This document shows, piece by piece, positions 15,614 to 23,607 of a stretch of 64,000 bases of DNA. Source of the DNA: Promicromonospora sukumoe 327MFSha3.1. GTDB lineage: Bacteria > Actinomycetota > Actinomycetes > Actinomycetales > Cellulomonadaceae. Where the stretch lies: the NCBI RefSeq assembly GCF_000385135.1, contig NZ_ARQM01000011.1, forward strand, positions 496,001 through 560,000, read 5' to 3'. Every line of letters starts with the position of its first letter. The first letter of the stretch is position 1. Both the position numbers and the translations under genes were made by a program. A model generated the notes under the pieces. That model had not been told where the DNA came from and ran no database searches. It saw only the letters and a list, made by a program, of their open reading frames with translations.

Positions 15614-16966
15614 TCATGGTCGCACGGGTTCCCGCCCCGCCCGCACGACGGCGTCGCGCACCGCCCGGCGGTCCACCTTGCCCGGACCCCGGGTCGGCAG
15701 GGCCGCGGCGAGGTAGACCCGCCGGGGCGCGGCGGGCGCCCCGAGCGTCTGTCCGACGGCGGAGCGCAGCCCGGCGAGGAGCTCGGCGCCCCCGGCGGTG
15801 AGGGGCGGGCCTGGGGCGGTGGGTGCGGGGCCGGCGGCGGTGGGCGCCGGGCCGGCGTCCGGGGTGCCCGGCAGGGCGAGGACGGCGACCACGGCCTGGC
15901 CCCACTCCTCGTCGGGCACGCCGACGACGCACGCCTCACCCGGCGTGCCCAGCCCGGCGAGGTGCTCGGCGATCGCGGCCTCGACGGCGGCCGGGGCGAC
16001 GTTGACGCCGCCGGTGAGGATCACGTCGTCCGCCCGGCCGAGGATCGTGAGGCGACCCCCGTCGAGGCGGCCCAGGTCGGAGGTGCGGAACCAGCGGGTG
16101 CCGTCGGGGTCGGTGCGGAACGCGGCGGCAGTCGCGGCGGCGTCGCCCACGTAGCCCTCCGCGAGCACGGGGCCGGACAGCTCGACGACGCCGGTGCGTG
16201 GGGCGCCATCGTCGGAGTCGGAGTCGGAGTCGGACTCGGAGTCAGGGTCGGGCCCGGGGGAGGCGTCCGCGCTCGTGCCGGGGGCCGCCAGGCGGACCCG
16301 CACCCCGGCCAGCGGGACGCCGTCGTACACGCAGCCGCCGCTCGTCTCGGACATGCCGTAGGTGGTCACGGCGCGCACGCCCGCGGCCCGCGCGCGGGCC
16401 AGGAGCGCGGCGGGCGTCGCCGCGCCGCCGACCAGCACGGCGTCGAACCGCGCGAGCTCGGCCAGGCCGGCGCCGTCGTCCGTACCGTCGTCGTCCCCGC
16501 CGGCCGTGCCGTCCCCGCCCGCCGCCGCGACGAGCCGGTGCAGCTGGGTGGGCACGATCGAGACGTAGGCGCGCTCGCCCTCGTGGCCGTTGAGGAAGCC
16601 GCGGGCCAGGGCCGCGAACGCCGCCGGGGTGAACGGGGTCAGGTCGCCGACGCGCACCTCCGTGCCCGCCACGACCGTGCGGTTGACCACCTGGACGCCG
16701 GCCACGTGCGTGGGCGGCAGCACCAGCAGCCAACGGCCGGGCCCGCCGAGCCGCTCGTGGGTGGCCTCGGCCGAGGCCCGGAGGGCGGCGGCGCTCAGCG
16801 CGACCTCGCGGGGGTTTCCCGTGGAACCGGAGGTCCGGAGCACGAGCGCGGTCCCGGGCGGGGCGGCGGCGTCGGACAGGCGGGGCTGCGGGGCGTAGGC
16901 AGGGCCGCCGTCGAGGGCGTCCCGGACGGCGCGCACCACGGCGCTCGTCGGGTCGGTCGGGGTCAC
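15614..16966 (-). CDS. menE: o-Succinylbenzoate-CoA ligase MenE (AMP-binding)
   Basis: A 450-residue acyl-adenylating enzyme. The phosphate-binding loop is RTSGSTGNPREV, the A5-type motif is TTYGMSETSGGCVYDG, and the A7-A8 region is DLGRLDGGRLTILGRADD. The C-terminal lysine lies in RGPGKVDRRAV. It activates o-succinylbenzoate made by MenC and passes the CoA ester to MenB. It is shorter at the N-terminus than full acyl-CoA ligases, normal for actinobacterial MenE. Two oddities: the only ribosome site (AGGAGG) overlaps GTG 16966, so the start is uncertain, and a Ser/Asp/Glu run encoded by a hexamer repeat (16211-16250) is inserted mid-protein. Confidence 0.92.
   Translation of the reverse strand: MTPTDPTSAVVRAVRDALDGGPAYAPQPRLSDAAAPPGTALVLRTSGSTGNPREVALSAAALRASAEATHERLGGPGRWLLVLPPTHVAGVQVVNRTVVAGTEVRVGDLTPFTPAAFAALARGFLNGHEGERAYVSIVPTQLHRLVAAAGGDGTAGGDDDGTDDGAGLAELARFDAVLVGGAATPAALLARARAAGVRAVTTYGMSETSGGCVYDGVPLAGVRVRLAAPGTSADASPGPDPDSESDSDSDSDDGAPRTGVVELSGPVLAEGYVGDAAATAAAFRTDPDGTRWFRTSDLGRLDGGRLTILGRADDVILTGGVNVAPAAVEAAIAEHLAGLGTPGEACVVGVPDEEWGQAVVAVLALPGTPDAGPAPTAAGPAPTAPGPPLTAGGAELLAGLRSAVGQTLGAPAAPRRVYLAAALPTRGPGKVDRRAVRDAVVRAGREPVRP
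16211..16250. repeat. Hexanucleotide microsatellite inside menE
   Basis: About six tandem copies of GTCGGA-like units, the first four nearly exact. On the menE strand they encode alternating Ser and Asp/Glu. Gain or loss of one unit would change two residues without a frameshift. Confidence 0.75.
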
Positions 16967-17074
16967 CTCCTGAGCGTAAGCGCGTCCGACGGGCCGGGCG
17001 TCGGGCGGATCTGTAACGTGAGCGCCACACGGACCCCTCGGGGCTCGGCATCGATCGCTCGCGGAGGAGAACCG

Positions 17075-18157
17075 ATGACGCGTTGGACGACGGCGGTTCG
17101 TGCCACAGGTGCGGCCATGGCGACGGCACTCGTGCTGACCGGCTGCAGCGCCGGCACCCGGGCGGAGGCCCTGCCCGCCCCCGCTCCCACCACGACGGTC
17201 GCGGCCGAGGTCCAGGCGACGCGGAGCGCCCCGCCCGACCCCGACGTGCCGCTGGTGTGGCCGCTGACGGGAGTGCGCACCGAGAAGATCGGGAAGCGTC
17301 CGGCGGTGTCGGTCAAGATCGAGAACGCGACTGCAGCCCGGCCGCAGCGCGGGCTGAACGAGGCCGACATCGTGTGGGAGGAGGTCGTCGAGGGCGGGAT
17401 CACCCGGTTCGTCGCGACCTACCACTCGAAGCTCCCGGAGGCCGTGGAGCCGGTGCGCTCCGTGCGGCCGATGGACCCCGCGATCGTCGCGCCGCTCGAC
17501 GGCATCCTGGTGTTCTCCGGCGGGCAGGGCCCGTTCATCAAGGCCACCCAGCGGGTGGGCACCCAGACGATCATCATGGACGACGGCGACCCCGGGTTCC
17601 GGCGTGACCCCGCCCGCGAGGCGCCGCACAACGTGATCGGCACCATGTCCACGTTCCTGGAGCAGGCCGACGACGAGCGGACCACCCCGCCGCCGGCCCA
17701 GTTCGAGTACGCGGTCAAGCCCGGCCGGGGCTCGGCGCCGCAGGCCGGCCGGTACGTGCGGTCGGTCGACGTGCGGCTGTCGTCGCTCCAGCGCACCGTC
17801 TGGATCTGGGACCGGGAGAGCAAGCGCTACCTGCGCAGCGAGGGCACCACCAAGTCGGTCTCCGCCGACGGCCGCCGGCACGGCGCGCGCAACGTGCTGG
17901 TGCTGTCCACCGAGGTGGTCAACACCAAGTTCGTGGACCCGGCCGGGGCGCCGGTGCCCGAGACCAAGCTCGCCAAGAGGGACGGGAAGGGCGTGCTGCT
18001 CTCCATGGGGCACGCCATCGCGGTGCGCTGGTCCAAGAAGAGCCTGAACGCCCCGATCGTGCTGAAGGTGCCCGGTGGCAAGACCGCCGAGCTCGACCCC
18101 GGCAACACCTGGGTCGAGCTCGTGCCGCGGGGCAAGGGGAGCTGGGAGCTGAGCTGA
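17075..18157 (+). CDS. DUF3048-domain lipoprotein
   Basis: A 360-residue exported lipoprotein. The signal peptide ends in the lipobox VLTGC with Cys24. A Pro/Ala-rich linker is followed by the two-part DUF3048 fold: VWPLTGVRTEK, RPAVSVKIENA and RPQRGLNEADIVWEEVVEGG, then a C-terminal half beginning near residue 200. The family (YerB-like) is widespread in Gram-positives; no activity is known to me. GCGGAGGAG precedes ATG 17075. It is divergent from menE across 108 bases, which must hold both promoters. Confidence 0.88.
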   Translation: MTRWTTAVRATGAAMATALVLTGCSAGTRAEALPAPAPTTTVAAEVQATRSAPPDPDVPLVWPLTGVRTEKIGKRPAVSVKIENATAARPQRGLNEADIVWEEVVEGGITRFVATYHSKLPEAVEPVRSVRPMDPAIVAPLDGILVFSGGQGPFIKATQRVGTQTIIMDDGDPGFRRDPAREAPHNVIGTMSTFLEQADDERTTPPPAQFEYAVKPGRGSAPQAGRYVRSVDVRLSSLQRTVWIWDRESKRYLRSEGTTKSVSADGRRHGARNVLVLSTEVVNTKFVDPAGAPVPETKLAKRDGKGVLLSMGHAIAVRWSKKSLNAPIVLKVPGGKTAELDPGNTWVELVPRGKGSWELS

Positions 18158-18219
18158 CCGGCCGACGTCGCCGGCGCGGGTATTCTTCCCGCACGGCGAC
18201 GGCGTACGGCCGTCGTGGC

Positions 18220-18307
18220 TGATGAGAGAGCTTTCATCCGGGTCTCATCACGAGTTCATGGCGAGCTTGTCGAATAGCGACGTCGCACCCTCGCGTCCCT
18301 CGACAAG
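18220..18307. promoter_or_regulatory. Structured leader ahead of the P-loop/pseudo-ABC operon
   Basis: Two perfect 8-base inverted repeats occur in the 155-base gap: TGATGAGA (18220-18227) with TCTCATCA (18243-18250), and CTTGTCGA (18266-18273) with TCGACAAG (18300-18307). The latter resembles the core of the GGTCGAGCTTGTCGAGACC repeat family. Either could be an operator or an RNA hairpin. Confidence 0.35.
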
Positions 18308-18321
18308 AAAGCGTGGCCGTC

Positions 18322-19611
18322 ATGAGCATCCTCGACACGTCATCGGAGCTGCGCGGGCTCGACCCGCATCCCGTCGCCACCCCGCTGCGGGTCGGCGGTG
18401 CCGTACCCGCGCTGACGCCGGACCCGGCCACGCGCCGGCTGCTGCGGGCCAAGAAGGCCTACTCCACCCGGTTCGTCGCCGCGGCGATCGAGCGGGACCC
18501 CGCCGCGTTCGGACTGGTCACGGACCTGTCCGGCGCGCCGCGCCCCGGTGACGTGGTGCTGGCGCGGGTCGTGGCGATCGGCCAGCACAAGCGGCTGGAG
18601 TCGCCCGACTCCCGCCGGCAGATCCTGTTCGAGGGCGACGAGATCGTCGTGGCGTACGGGTCACGGTACGCCGCCGACCAGTTCCTCGCGGTGCTCCCGG
18701 AGGACCTCGGGCCGTGCCACCTCGCCGCCGCGGGTGGGCTCGCCTCGCGGGTCGTGGACCGGCACGCCGCGATCAAGGACGCCACGGTGATCGAGCCCGT
18801 CGGCCTGCTGACGGCCGGGGGCGCGGTGGTGAACCTCGCGACCTACGCGCCGCACCGGGTCCGCGCGGCGGGCAGCACGGCCGGGAACGCCACGCGCGTG
18901 CCGGTGATCGCCGTCATCGGCACCTCGATGAACTCCGGCAAGTCCACCACGCTGGCCTGCCTGGCCCACGGCCTGGCCGCCGCCGGTCTGACGGTGCACG
19001 CGGGCAAGGCGACGGGCACGGGCGCGGGCAACGACGCCCACCACTTCGTCGACGCCGGCGCGGACCACGTGGTCGACTTCACCGACTTCGGTTTCCCGAG
19101 CACGTTCGGGCTCCCCTTCGAGGACGTCCGCGACGTCTTCGCGACGATGGCCGACGTGCTCGCCGCCCCGGCCCGGCCGGGGGCGCCCGCGCCCGACGTG
19201 GTGCTGATCGAGATCGCCGACGGCGTCTACCAGGGCGAGACCGGCCGCCTGCTGGTCGACGACGCCTTCCGGTCCGTGGTGGACCGCGTCGTGTTCGCCG
19301 CCGGGGACGCGCTCGGCGCGAGCGGCGGCGTCGCGGCGCTGCGGGCCCTGGGCTGCGAGCCGTCGGTCGTCTCGGGCGTGCTCACGGCCTCGCCGATCGC
19401 CACCGCGGAGGCCCGCCGGGCCCTCGACGTGAGCGTCGTGCCGACGTACGACCTGTGCCTGCCCGCCGTCGCGTGGGCCGCCGCGGGGCTCACCGGCGCG
19501 GCGCCCGTCGGGTCGATCCTGCCGGTCGACCCGCAGCTCGGCTCCCTCGGCGAGGTGTCGCTCGGGGCGGTCGGGGACGCCCAGGTCGGCGAGGGCCATG
19601 CGGTCGCCTGA
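18322..19611 (+). CDS. P-loop NTPase related to DUF1611/dethiobiotin-synthetase-like proteins
   Basis: A ~429-residue cytoplasmic protein. The N-terminal ~190 residues look mostly beta/alpha with no family I can name. The C-terminal half begins VIAVIGTSMNSGKSTT, with a Walker A loop GTSMNSGKST at residues 200-209, then HAGKATGTGAGNDAHHF, DFTDFGFPST and DVVLIEIADGVYQGET. That order resembles DUF1611/BioD-type P-loop ligases, at a distant level. ATG 18322 is used (AAGAAAG is 10 bases upstream); GTG 18313 is possible. The next gene overlaps its end by 14 bases in another frame. Function unknown; the intact ATP site contrasts with the degenerate one next door. Confidence 0.75.
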   Translation: MSILDTSSELRGLDPHPVATPLRVGGAVPALTPDPATRRLLRAKKAYSTRFVAAAIERDPAAFGLVTDLSGAPRPGDVVLARVVAIGQHKRLESPDSRRQILFEGDEIVVAYGSRYAADQFLAVLPEDLGPCHLAAAGGLASRVVDRHAAIKDATVIEPVGLLTAGGAVVNLATYAPHRVRAAGSTAGNATRVPVIAVIGTSMNSGKSTTLACLAHGLAAAGLTVHAGKATGTGAGNDAHHFVDAGADHVVDFTDFGFPSTFGLPFEDVRDVFATMADVLAAPARPGAPAPDVVLIEIADGVYQGETGRLLVDDAFRSVVDRVVFAAGDALGASGGVAALRALGCEPSVVSGVLTASPIATAEARRALDVSVVPTYDLCLPAVAWAAAGLTGAAPVGSILPVDPQLGSLGEVSLGAVGDAQVGEGHAVA

Positions 19612-21325
19612 GCCGGGTCGGTCGGCCGGGGCTGGGCGGTCGGCCGGGGCTGGGCGGCCGGCCGAGGGACGATCGGCCGAGCCCGGCGTCCTGCCGCGGA
19701 TCTACGTCGGCGCCCGGCGGCGCTGGGTGGTCGGCCTCGCCGCGCTCGGCGTCGGCCAGGGCGCGCTCGGGGCCGTGGGCGCCTGGGCGCTGACCCAGCT
19801 GCGCCCGGGCAGCACCTGGCCGATCGTCGTCGCGATCCTGAGCATCGTGGCGACCGCGGTGGCGATCGGCGGGCTGCGCATCGAGGAGCGGATCGTCGCG
19901 GAGCGGCTCGGCCAGGACTACGTGCGCGAGCTGCGGCGCGAGCTGGTGGAGTCCGAGCTCACGCCGGGCAGCAGCACCCACCTGGGCATCACCGTGGCTC
20001 GGACCACGAACGACCTCGCGAGCGTGCGCAACTGGGTGTCGCAGGGCGTGGGCCCGCTGGCGGCCGGGATCCCGCTGATCGCCGGGTCCGCGATCGGGCT
20101 CACGGTGCTCGACCCGTACCTCGGGATCGGGTTCCTGCTCCCGCTCGGCCTGCTCGCCGCCGTCATGGTGCCGTGGGCGCGCACCGCGTACCTCAAGTCG
20201 CGGCGGCTGCGGCGTGCCCGCGGGCGCATGGCCACGCGGATCGCCGACACGGTCGGGGCGTCGGAGGGCATCATCGCGGCGCGCGGTGCCGGCCGGGAGC
20301 TCGACCACATCGACTCCGCGTCCGCCGACGTCGTGGACCGCGCCGTCGACCGGTCGGTGACCGTCGGGGCGCTCCGGGCCGGGGGCACCGTCGCCGCGCT
20401 GCTGGCGACGCTCGCCGTGGCCGCCGTCGGCGTGGTGCGCGGGCTCGACCCCGCGGTCACGGTCGCGGCGATGGCCATGGCGGGCCTCGCCTCGACGCCG
20501 ATCGTCGACCTCGGGCGCATCGTGGAGTACCGGCAGACCTTCCTGGCGGCTCGCGCGGTGCTCGTGCCTGCGCTGGCCGACGCCGCCCGCCGGCGGGCCG
20601 AGCACGAGCGCGCGAGCAGCGCGGCGGCGTCGGCCGACCTGCCCGACGGCGCGGACGAGCCCGGCCGGGTGCACGTGGTGGTGCCCGGGCTGGTTCCCGG
20701 CGACGCGCCGCTGAGCGCCGCCGCGGGTGACAGGATCCGCCTGACCGGCGACGACCCGGACACCCCGCTGCGCCTGATGCGGCGGGTCGTGGGCCTCGAC
20801 CTGGCGCCGTCCGGCACGACCGACGAGGTGTGGGTGGCCGGGCAGAACCTGGGAGCGGTCGCGCCCGCGGACGGGCGCGAGCTCGTGGGCCTGGCGACCC
20901 GCGGCACCGTGTTCGAACGTGGAACGCTGCGGCGCGCGCTGCGCTACCGCCGTCCCGACCTGGACGACGCGACGGCCGACGAGGTGTTCGCCGCGGTGGG
21001 CCTCGACGTCGACCGGTTCGCGGACGGGCCCCGCACCGTGCTGCGCGCGGGCGGGGACCCGCTGACCGTCGACGAGCGCGCGCGGCTCGCGCTGGCCCGC
21101 GCGATCTACGGCGAGCCGCCCCTGCTCCTGGTCGCCGACCTCGACCGCGACCTGGACGAGGAGGGCCGCGACCGGCTCGCCGGCATCCTCGCGGCGTACC
21201 CGGGGGTGGTGCTGTTCGCCGGGCCCGACGAGCTGGCCGAGGCGCTGGGCGCGCGGGAGGTCCGGCTGGCGGCGGAGCCGGTGCCGGTCACGCCGGACGG
21301 CCGGGTGGCGGACGACGACGAGTAG
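19598..21325 (+). CDS. ABC-exporter-like protein with degenerate nucleotide-binding domain
   Basis: A 575-residue protein with the outline of a half-size ABC exporter. Residues ~45-320 hold six transmembrane helices with the long cytosolic extensions of the exporter fold (LRIEERIVAERLGQDYVRELRREL; RGRMATRIADTVGASEGI). The C-terminal part aligns by position with an ABC ATPase, but the Walker A site is lost: GDRIRLTGDDPDTPLRLM (377-394) has no GKS/T. The LSGGQ signature is reduced to LTVDERARLALARAI (489-503), and Walker B becomes LLLVADLDRD without the catalytic glutamate pattern. The N-terminus contains an 18-base tandem repeat (GRSAGA repeats). Coupled to the P-loop gene upstream. Substrate unknown. 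Confidence 0.72.
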   Translation: MRSPEPGRSAGAGRSAGAGRPAEGRSAEPGVLPRIYVGARRRWVVGLAALGVGQGALGAVGAWALTQLRPGSTWPIVVAILSIVATAVAIGGLRIEERIVAERLGQDYVRELRRELVESELTPGSSTHLGITVARTTNDLASVRNWVSQGVGPLAAGIPLIAGSAIGLTVLDPYLGIGFLLPLGLLAAVMVPWARTAYLKSRRLRRARGRMATRIADTVGASEGIIAARGAGRELDHIDSASADVVDRAVDRSVTVGALRAGGTVAALLATLAVAAVGVVRGLDPAVTVAAMAMAGLASTPIVDLGRIVEYRQTFLAARAVLVPALADAARRRAEHERASSAAASADLPDGADEPGRVHVVVPGLVPGDAPLSAAAGDRIRLTGDDPDTPLRLMRRVVGLDLAPSGTTDEVWVAGQNLGAVAPADGRELVGLATRGTVFERGTLRRALRYRRPDLDDATADEVFAAVGLDVDRFADGPRTVLRAGGDPLTVDERARLALARAIYGEPPLLLVADLDRDLDEEGRDRLAGILAAYPGVVLFAGPDELAEALGAREVRLAAEPVPVTPDGRVADDDE

Positions 21326-21355
21326 CCGACCGGGCTGCCGGTCGCCCCACCCGCT

Positions 21356-21401
21356 GGTCGAGCTTGTCGAGACCCCTCACCAGGTCTCGACAAGCTCGAC
21401 C
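21356..21401. repeat. GGTCGAGCTTGTCGAGACC-family inverted repeat, copy 1
   Basis: GGTCGAGCTTGTCGAGACC (21356-21374) and its perfect complement (21383-21401) enclose an 8-base loop. It lies between the convergent pseudo-ABC and menB genes. The same element recurs at 31219-31266 and, diverged, inside nuoN at 51409-51456. Confidence 0.85.
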
Positions 21402-21445
21402 GACGGGGGCTCGACCGACGGGGGCTCGACCGACGGGGGCTCGAC
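21401..21445. repeat. Triple 15-base tandem repeat
   Basis: Three identical, contiguous copies of CGACGGGGGCTCGAC directly abut the right arm of the inverted repeat at 21356-21401. They are intergenic, just past the end of menB on its downstream side. Confidence 0.8.
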
Positions 21446-21477
21446 CGACCGGGCCCCGACCAACGGGGCGTGCCGCG

Positions 21478-22440
21478 TCAGTAGTAGTAGGGGAACGCCG
21501 ACCAGTCCGGGTCGCGGCGCTCCAGGAACGCCTCCTTGCCCTCGACCGCCTCGTCCGTCATGTACGCCAGCCGCGTCGCCTCGCCGGCGAACACCTGCTG
21601 GCCCGCGATCCCGTCGTCGGCGGCGTTGAACGCGAACTTGAGCATCCGGATGGCCTGCGGTGACTTGCCCGCGATGATCCGGGCGTACTCCAGCGCCAGA
21701 CCCTCCAGGTCCTCGTGCTCGGCGACCTCGTTGACGGAGCCCCAGCGCTCGGCGTCGTCGGCGGAGTACTCGCGGGCGAGGAAGAAGACCTCCCGCGCCC
21801 GCTTCTGCCCGAGCTGGCGGGCGAAGTACGCGGAGCCGTACCCGGCGTCGAACGAGCCGACGTCGGCGTCGGTCTGCTTGAACTTGCCGTGCTCGCGGCA
21901 GGCGACCGTGAGGTCGGCGACCACGTGCAGGGAGTGCCCGCCGCCCGCGGCCCAGCCGTCCACGACCGCGACCACGACCTTGGGCATGGTCCGCATGAGG
22001 CGCTGCACCTCCAGGATGTGCAGGCGCCCGGCCTTGGCGGGGTCGATGTGATCCGAGGTCTCGCCCGCTGTGTCCGTCGTGTAGCGGTAGCCGTCGCGCC
22101 CGCGGATGCGCTGGTCGCCGCCGCTGCAGAACGCCCAGCCGCCATCCTTGGGGGAGGGGCCGTTGCCGGTCAGCAGCACCGTGCCGACGTCGGACGTCAT
22201 GCGGGCGTGGTCCATGACCCGGTACAGCTCGTCCACCGTGTGCGGGCGGAACGCGTTGCGCACCTCCGGGCGGTCGAACGCGACGCGCACCACGGGCAGG
22301 TCGCGCGGCTCGGGGCCGCTGCGGTCGACGCCGCGGTGGTAGGTGAGGTCGGTCAGGTCCTCGAACCCGGCGACCGTGCGCCAGCGCTGCGGGTCGAACG
22401 TCTCGGAGACCTGACGGGGGAGTTCGGTGCTCGTGCTCAC
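21478..22440 (-). CDS. menB: 1,4-dihydroxy-2-naphthoyl-CoA synthase MenB
   Basis: A 320-residue crotonase-fold enzyme. The oxyanion-hole segments are AFCSGGDQRIRG and the later GWAAGGGHSLHVVADLT; the C-terminal part has SFDAGYGSAYFARQ and ends WSAFPYYY, typical of MenB. It performs the Dieckmann-type ring closure of o-succinylbenzoyl-CoA produced by MenE. The N-terminus is about 30 residues longer than E. coli MenB, as is normal in actinobacteria. GTG 22440 is taken although its ribosome site is weak. It is divergent from menC across 186 bases that hold a long structured inverted repeat. Confidence 0.97.
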   Translation of the reverse strand: MSTSTELPRQVSETFDPQRWRTVAGFEDLTDLTYHRGVDRSGPEPRDLPVVRVAFDRPEVRNAFRPHTVDELYRVMDHARMTSDVGTVLLTGNGPSPKDGGWAFCSGGDQRIRGRDGYRYTTDTAGETSDHIDPAKAGRLHILEVQRLMRTMPKVVVAVVDGWAAGGGHSLHVVADLTVACREHGKFKQTDADVGSFDAGYGSAYFARQLGQKRAREVFFLAREYSADDAERWGSVNEVAEHEDLEGLALEYARIIAGKSPQAIRMLKFAFNAADDGIAGQQVFAGEATRLAYMTDEAVEGKEAFLERRDPDWSAFPYYY

Positions 22441-22474
22441 GCGGTCCAGCCTAGTTCGGCGGAACGACGCCGGG

Positions 22475-22568
22475 CGCTCCTGAGGTTCTGTGCAAGCCAC
22501 GATGTTGCGACGTTTCAACCGCACTCCCGCGGGCAGGAGCTCGTGGTCTGAACAGAACCTCAGGAGCG
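22475..22568. ncRNA. Possible multi-branched structured element between menB and menC
   Basis: Perfect 17-base arms CGCTCCTGAGGTTCTGT (22475-22491) and their complement (22552-22568) enclose 60 bases. Inside are a nested stem CCACGA/TCGTGG (22497-22502 with 22541-22546) and two small hairpins (GTTG/CAAC and CTCC/GGAG), giving a cloverleaf-like fold. It sits in the divergent promoter region, so it is not an ordinary terminator. Whether it acts as RNA, as a DNA cruciform or as an operator is unknown. Confidence 0.4.
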
Positions 22569-22626
22569 AACGGTGAAGCCCCGCACCCCCGACCCGTGGG
22601 GGCGGCCGGGTCGATAGCCTGGACCC

Positions 22627-23607
22627 GTGCTGCTGATCGGTGAACCTCTTGTCTGGTCCACGCCCCTGCGGACCCGCTTTCGCGGGATCGACGTGCGCGA
22701 CGGCGTCCTGCTCCGCGGCCCCGCCGGCTGGGGTGAGCTGTCCCCGTTCTGGGACTACGACGACGAGGAGTCGGCCACCTGGCTGCGCGCCGCGCACGAG
22801 GCCGCCTTCACCGGCTGGCCGGACGCCGTCCGCGACAGCGTCCCCGTGAACGTGACCGTCCCCGCCGTCGGGCCGGAGCGGGCGCGCGAGATCGTCCTGG
22901 CGTCCGGCGGCTGCCGCACCGCCAAGGTCAAGGTCGCCCAGCGCGGCCCCGACGGCACCCTCGAACCCGTGGCCGCCGAGGCGGAGCGCGTCGCCGCCGT
23001 CCGCGACGCCCTCGGGCCCGACGGTGCCATCCGCGTCGACGCCAACGCCGCCTGGACCCCCGACGAGGCCCTGGCCCACCTCGCCGAGATCGACCGCGCC
23101 GCCGGCGGGCTGGAGTACGTCGAGCAGCCCTGCGCCGGCGTCGACGAGCTGGCCCTGGTGCGTCGCAAGCAGGACGTGCCCGTCGCCGCCGACGAGTCCA
23201 TCCGCCGTGCCTCCGATCCGATGCGGGTGGTGCGCCAGGAGGCCGCCGACATCGTGGTCCTCAAGGTCCAGCCGCTCGGCGGCGTGCGCGCCTGCCTCGA
23301 CCTCGCCGAGCAGGTCGGCCTGCCCGTCGTCGTCTCCTCCGCGCTGGAGAGCTCCGTGGGGTTGGCCGCCGGCGTGGCGCTGGCCGCCGCGCTGCCCGAG
23401 CTCCCGTACGCGTGCGGCCTCGCGACGTCGCAGCTCCTGACCCACGACGTCGTCGCCCAGCCGCTGCTGCCGGTCGACGGCGCGCTCCCCGTGCGCCGCC
23501 CCGACCCGTCGCCCGAGGCGCTCGCGGCCGCGGCCGCCGACGAGGCGACCACGCGGCGCTGGCTCGACCGGTACCACCGCCTGACCCGGATCCTGGAGGA
23601 CGCATGA
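22627..23607 (+). CDS. menC: o-Succinylbenzoate synthase MenC
   Basis: A 326-residue enolase-superfamily enzyme. The catalytic lysine is in AKVKV, the three metal ligands lie in RVDANAAW, YVEQPC and AADES, and the second lysine is in VLKVQPLGG. It dehydrates SHCHC to o-succinylbenzoate. GTG 22627 starts the protein at the conserved MLLIGEPLVW. Its last codons overlap menD (ATGA), so the two are cotranscribed. The divergent menB encodes a later step of the same pathway. Confidence 0.96.
   Translation: MLLIGEPLVWSTPLRTRFRGIDVRDGVLLRGPAGWGELSPFWDYDDEESATWLRAAHEAAFTGWPDAVRDSVPVNVTVPAVGPERAREIVLASGGCRTAKVKVAQRGPDGTLEPVAAEAERVAAVRDALGPDGAIRVDANAAWTPDEALAHLAEIDRAAGGLEYVEQPCAGVDELALVRRKQDVPVAADESIRRASDPMRVVRQEAADIVVLKVQPLGGVRACLDLAEQVGLPVVVSSALESSVGLAAGVALAAALPELPYACGLATSQLLTHDVVAQPLLPVDGALPVRRPDPSPEALAAAAADEATTRRWLDRYHRLTRILEDA

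Noticed and set aside
15353-17074. Plus-strand frame upstream of DUF3048 as part of a longer gene
   Set aside because: The upstream part is the antisense of menA and menE. The lipoprotein signal peptide and strong ribosome site fix the start at 17075.
18176-18192. GCGGG-TATTCTT-CCCGC hairpin as terminator of the DUF3048 gene
   Set aside because: The stem is only 5 bp and no T-run follows; too weak to list as a terminator.
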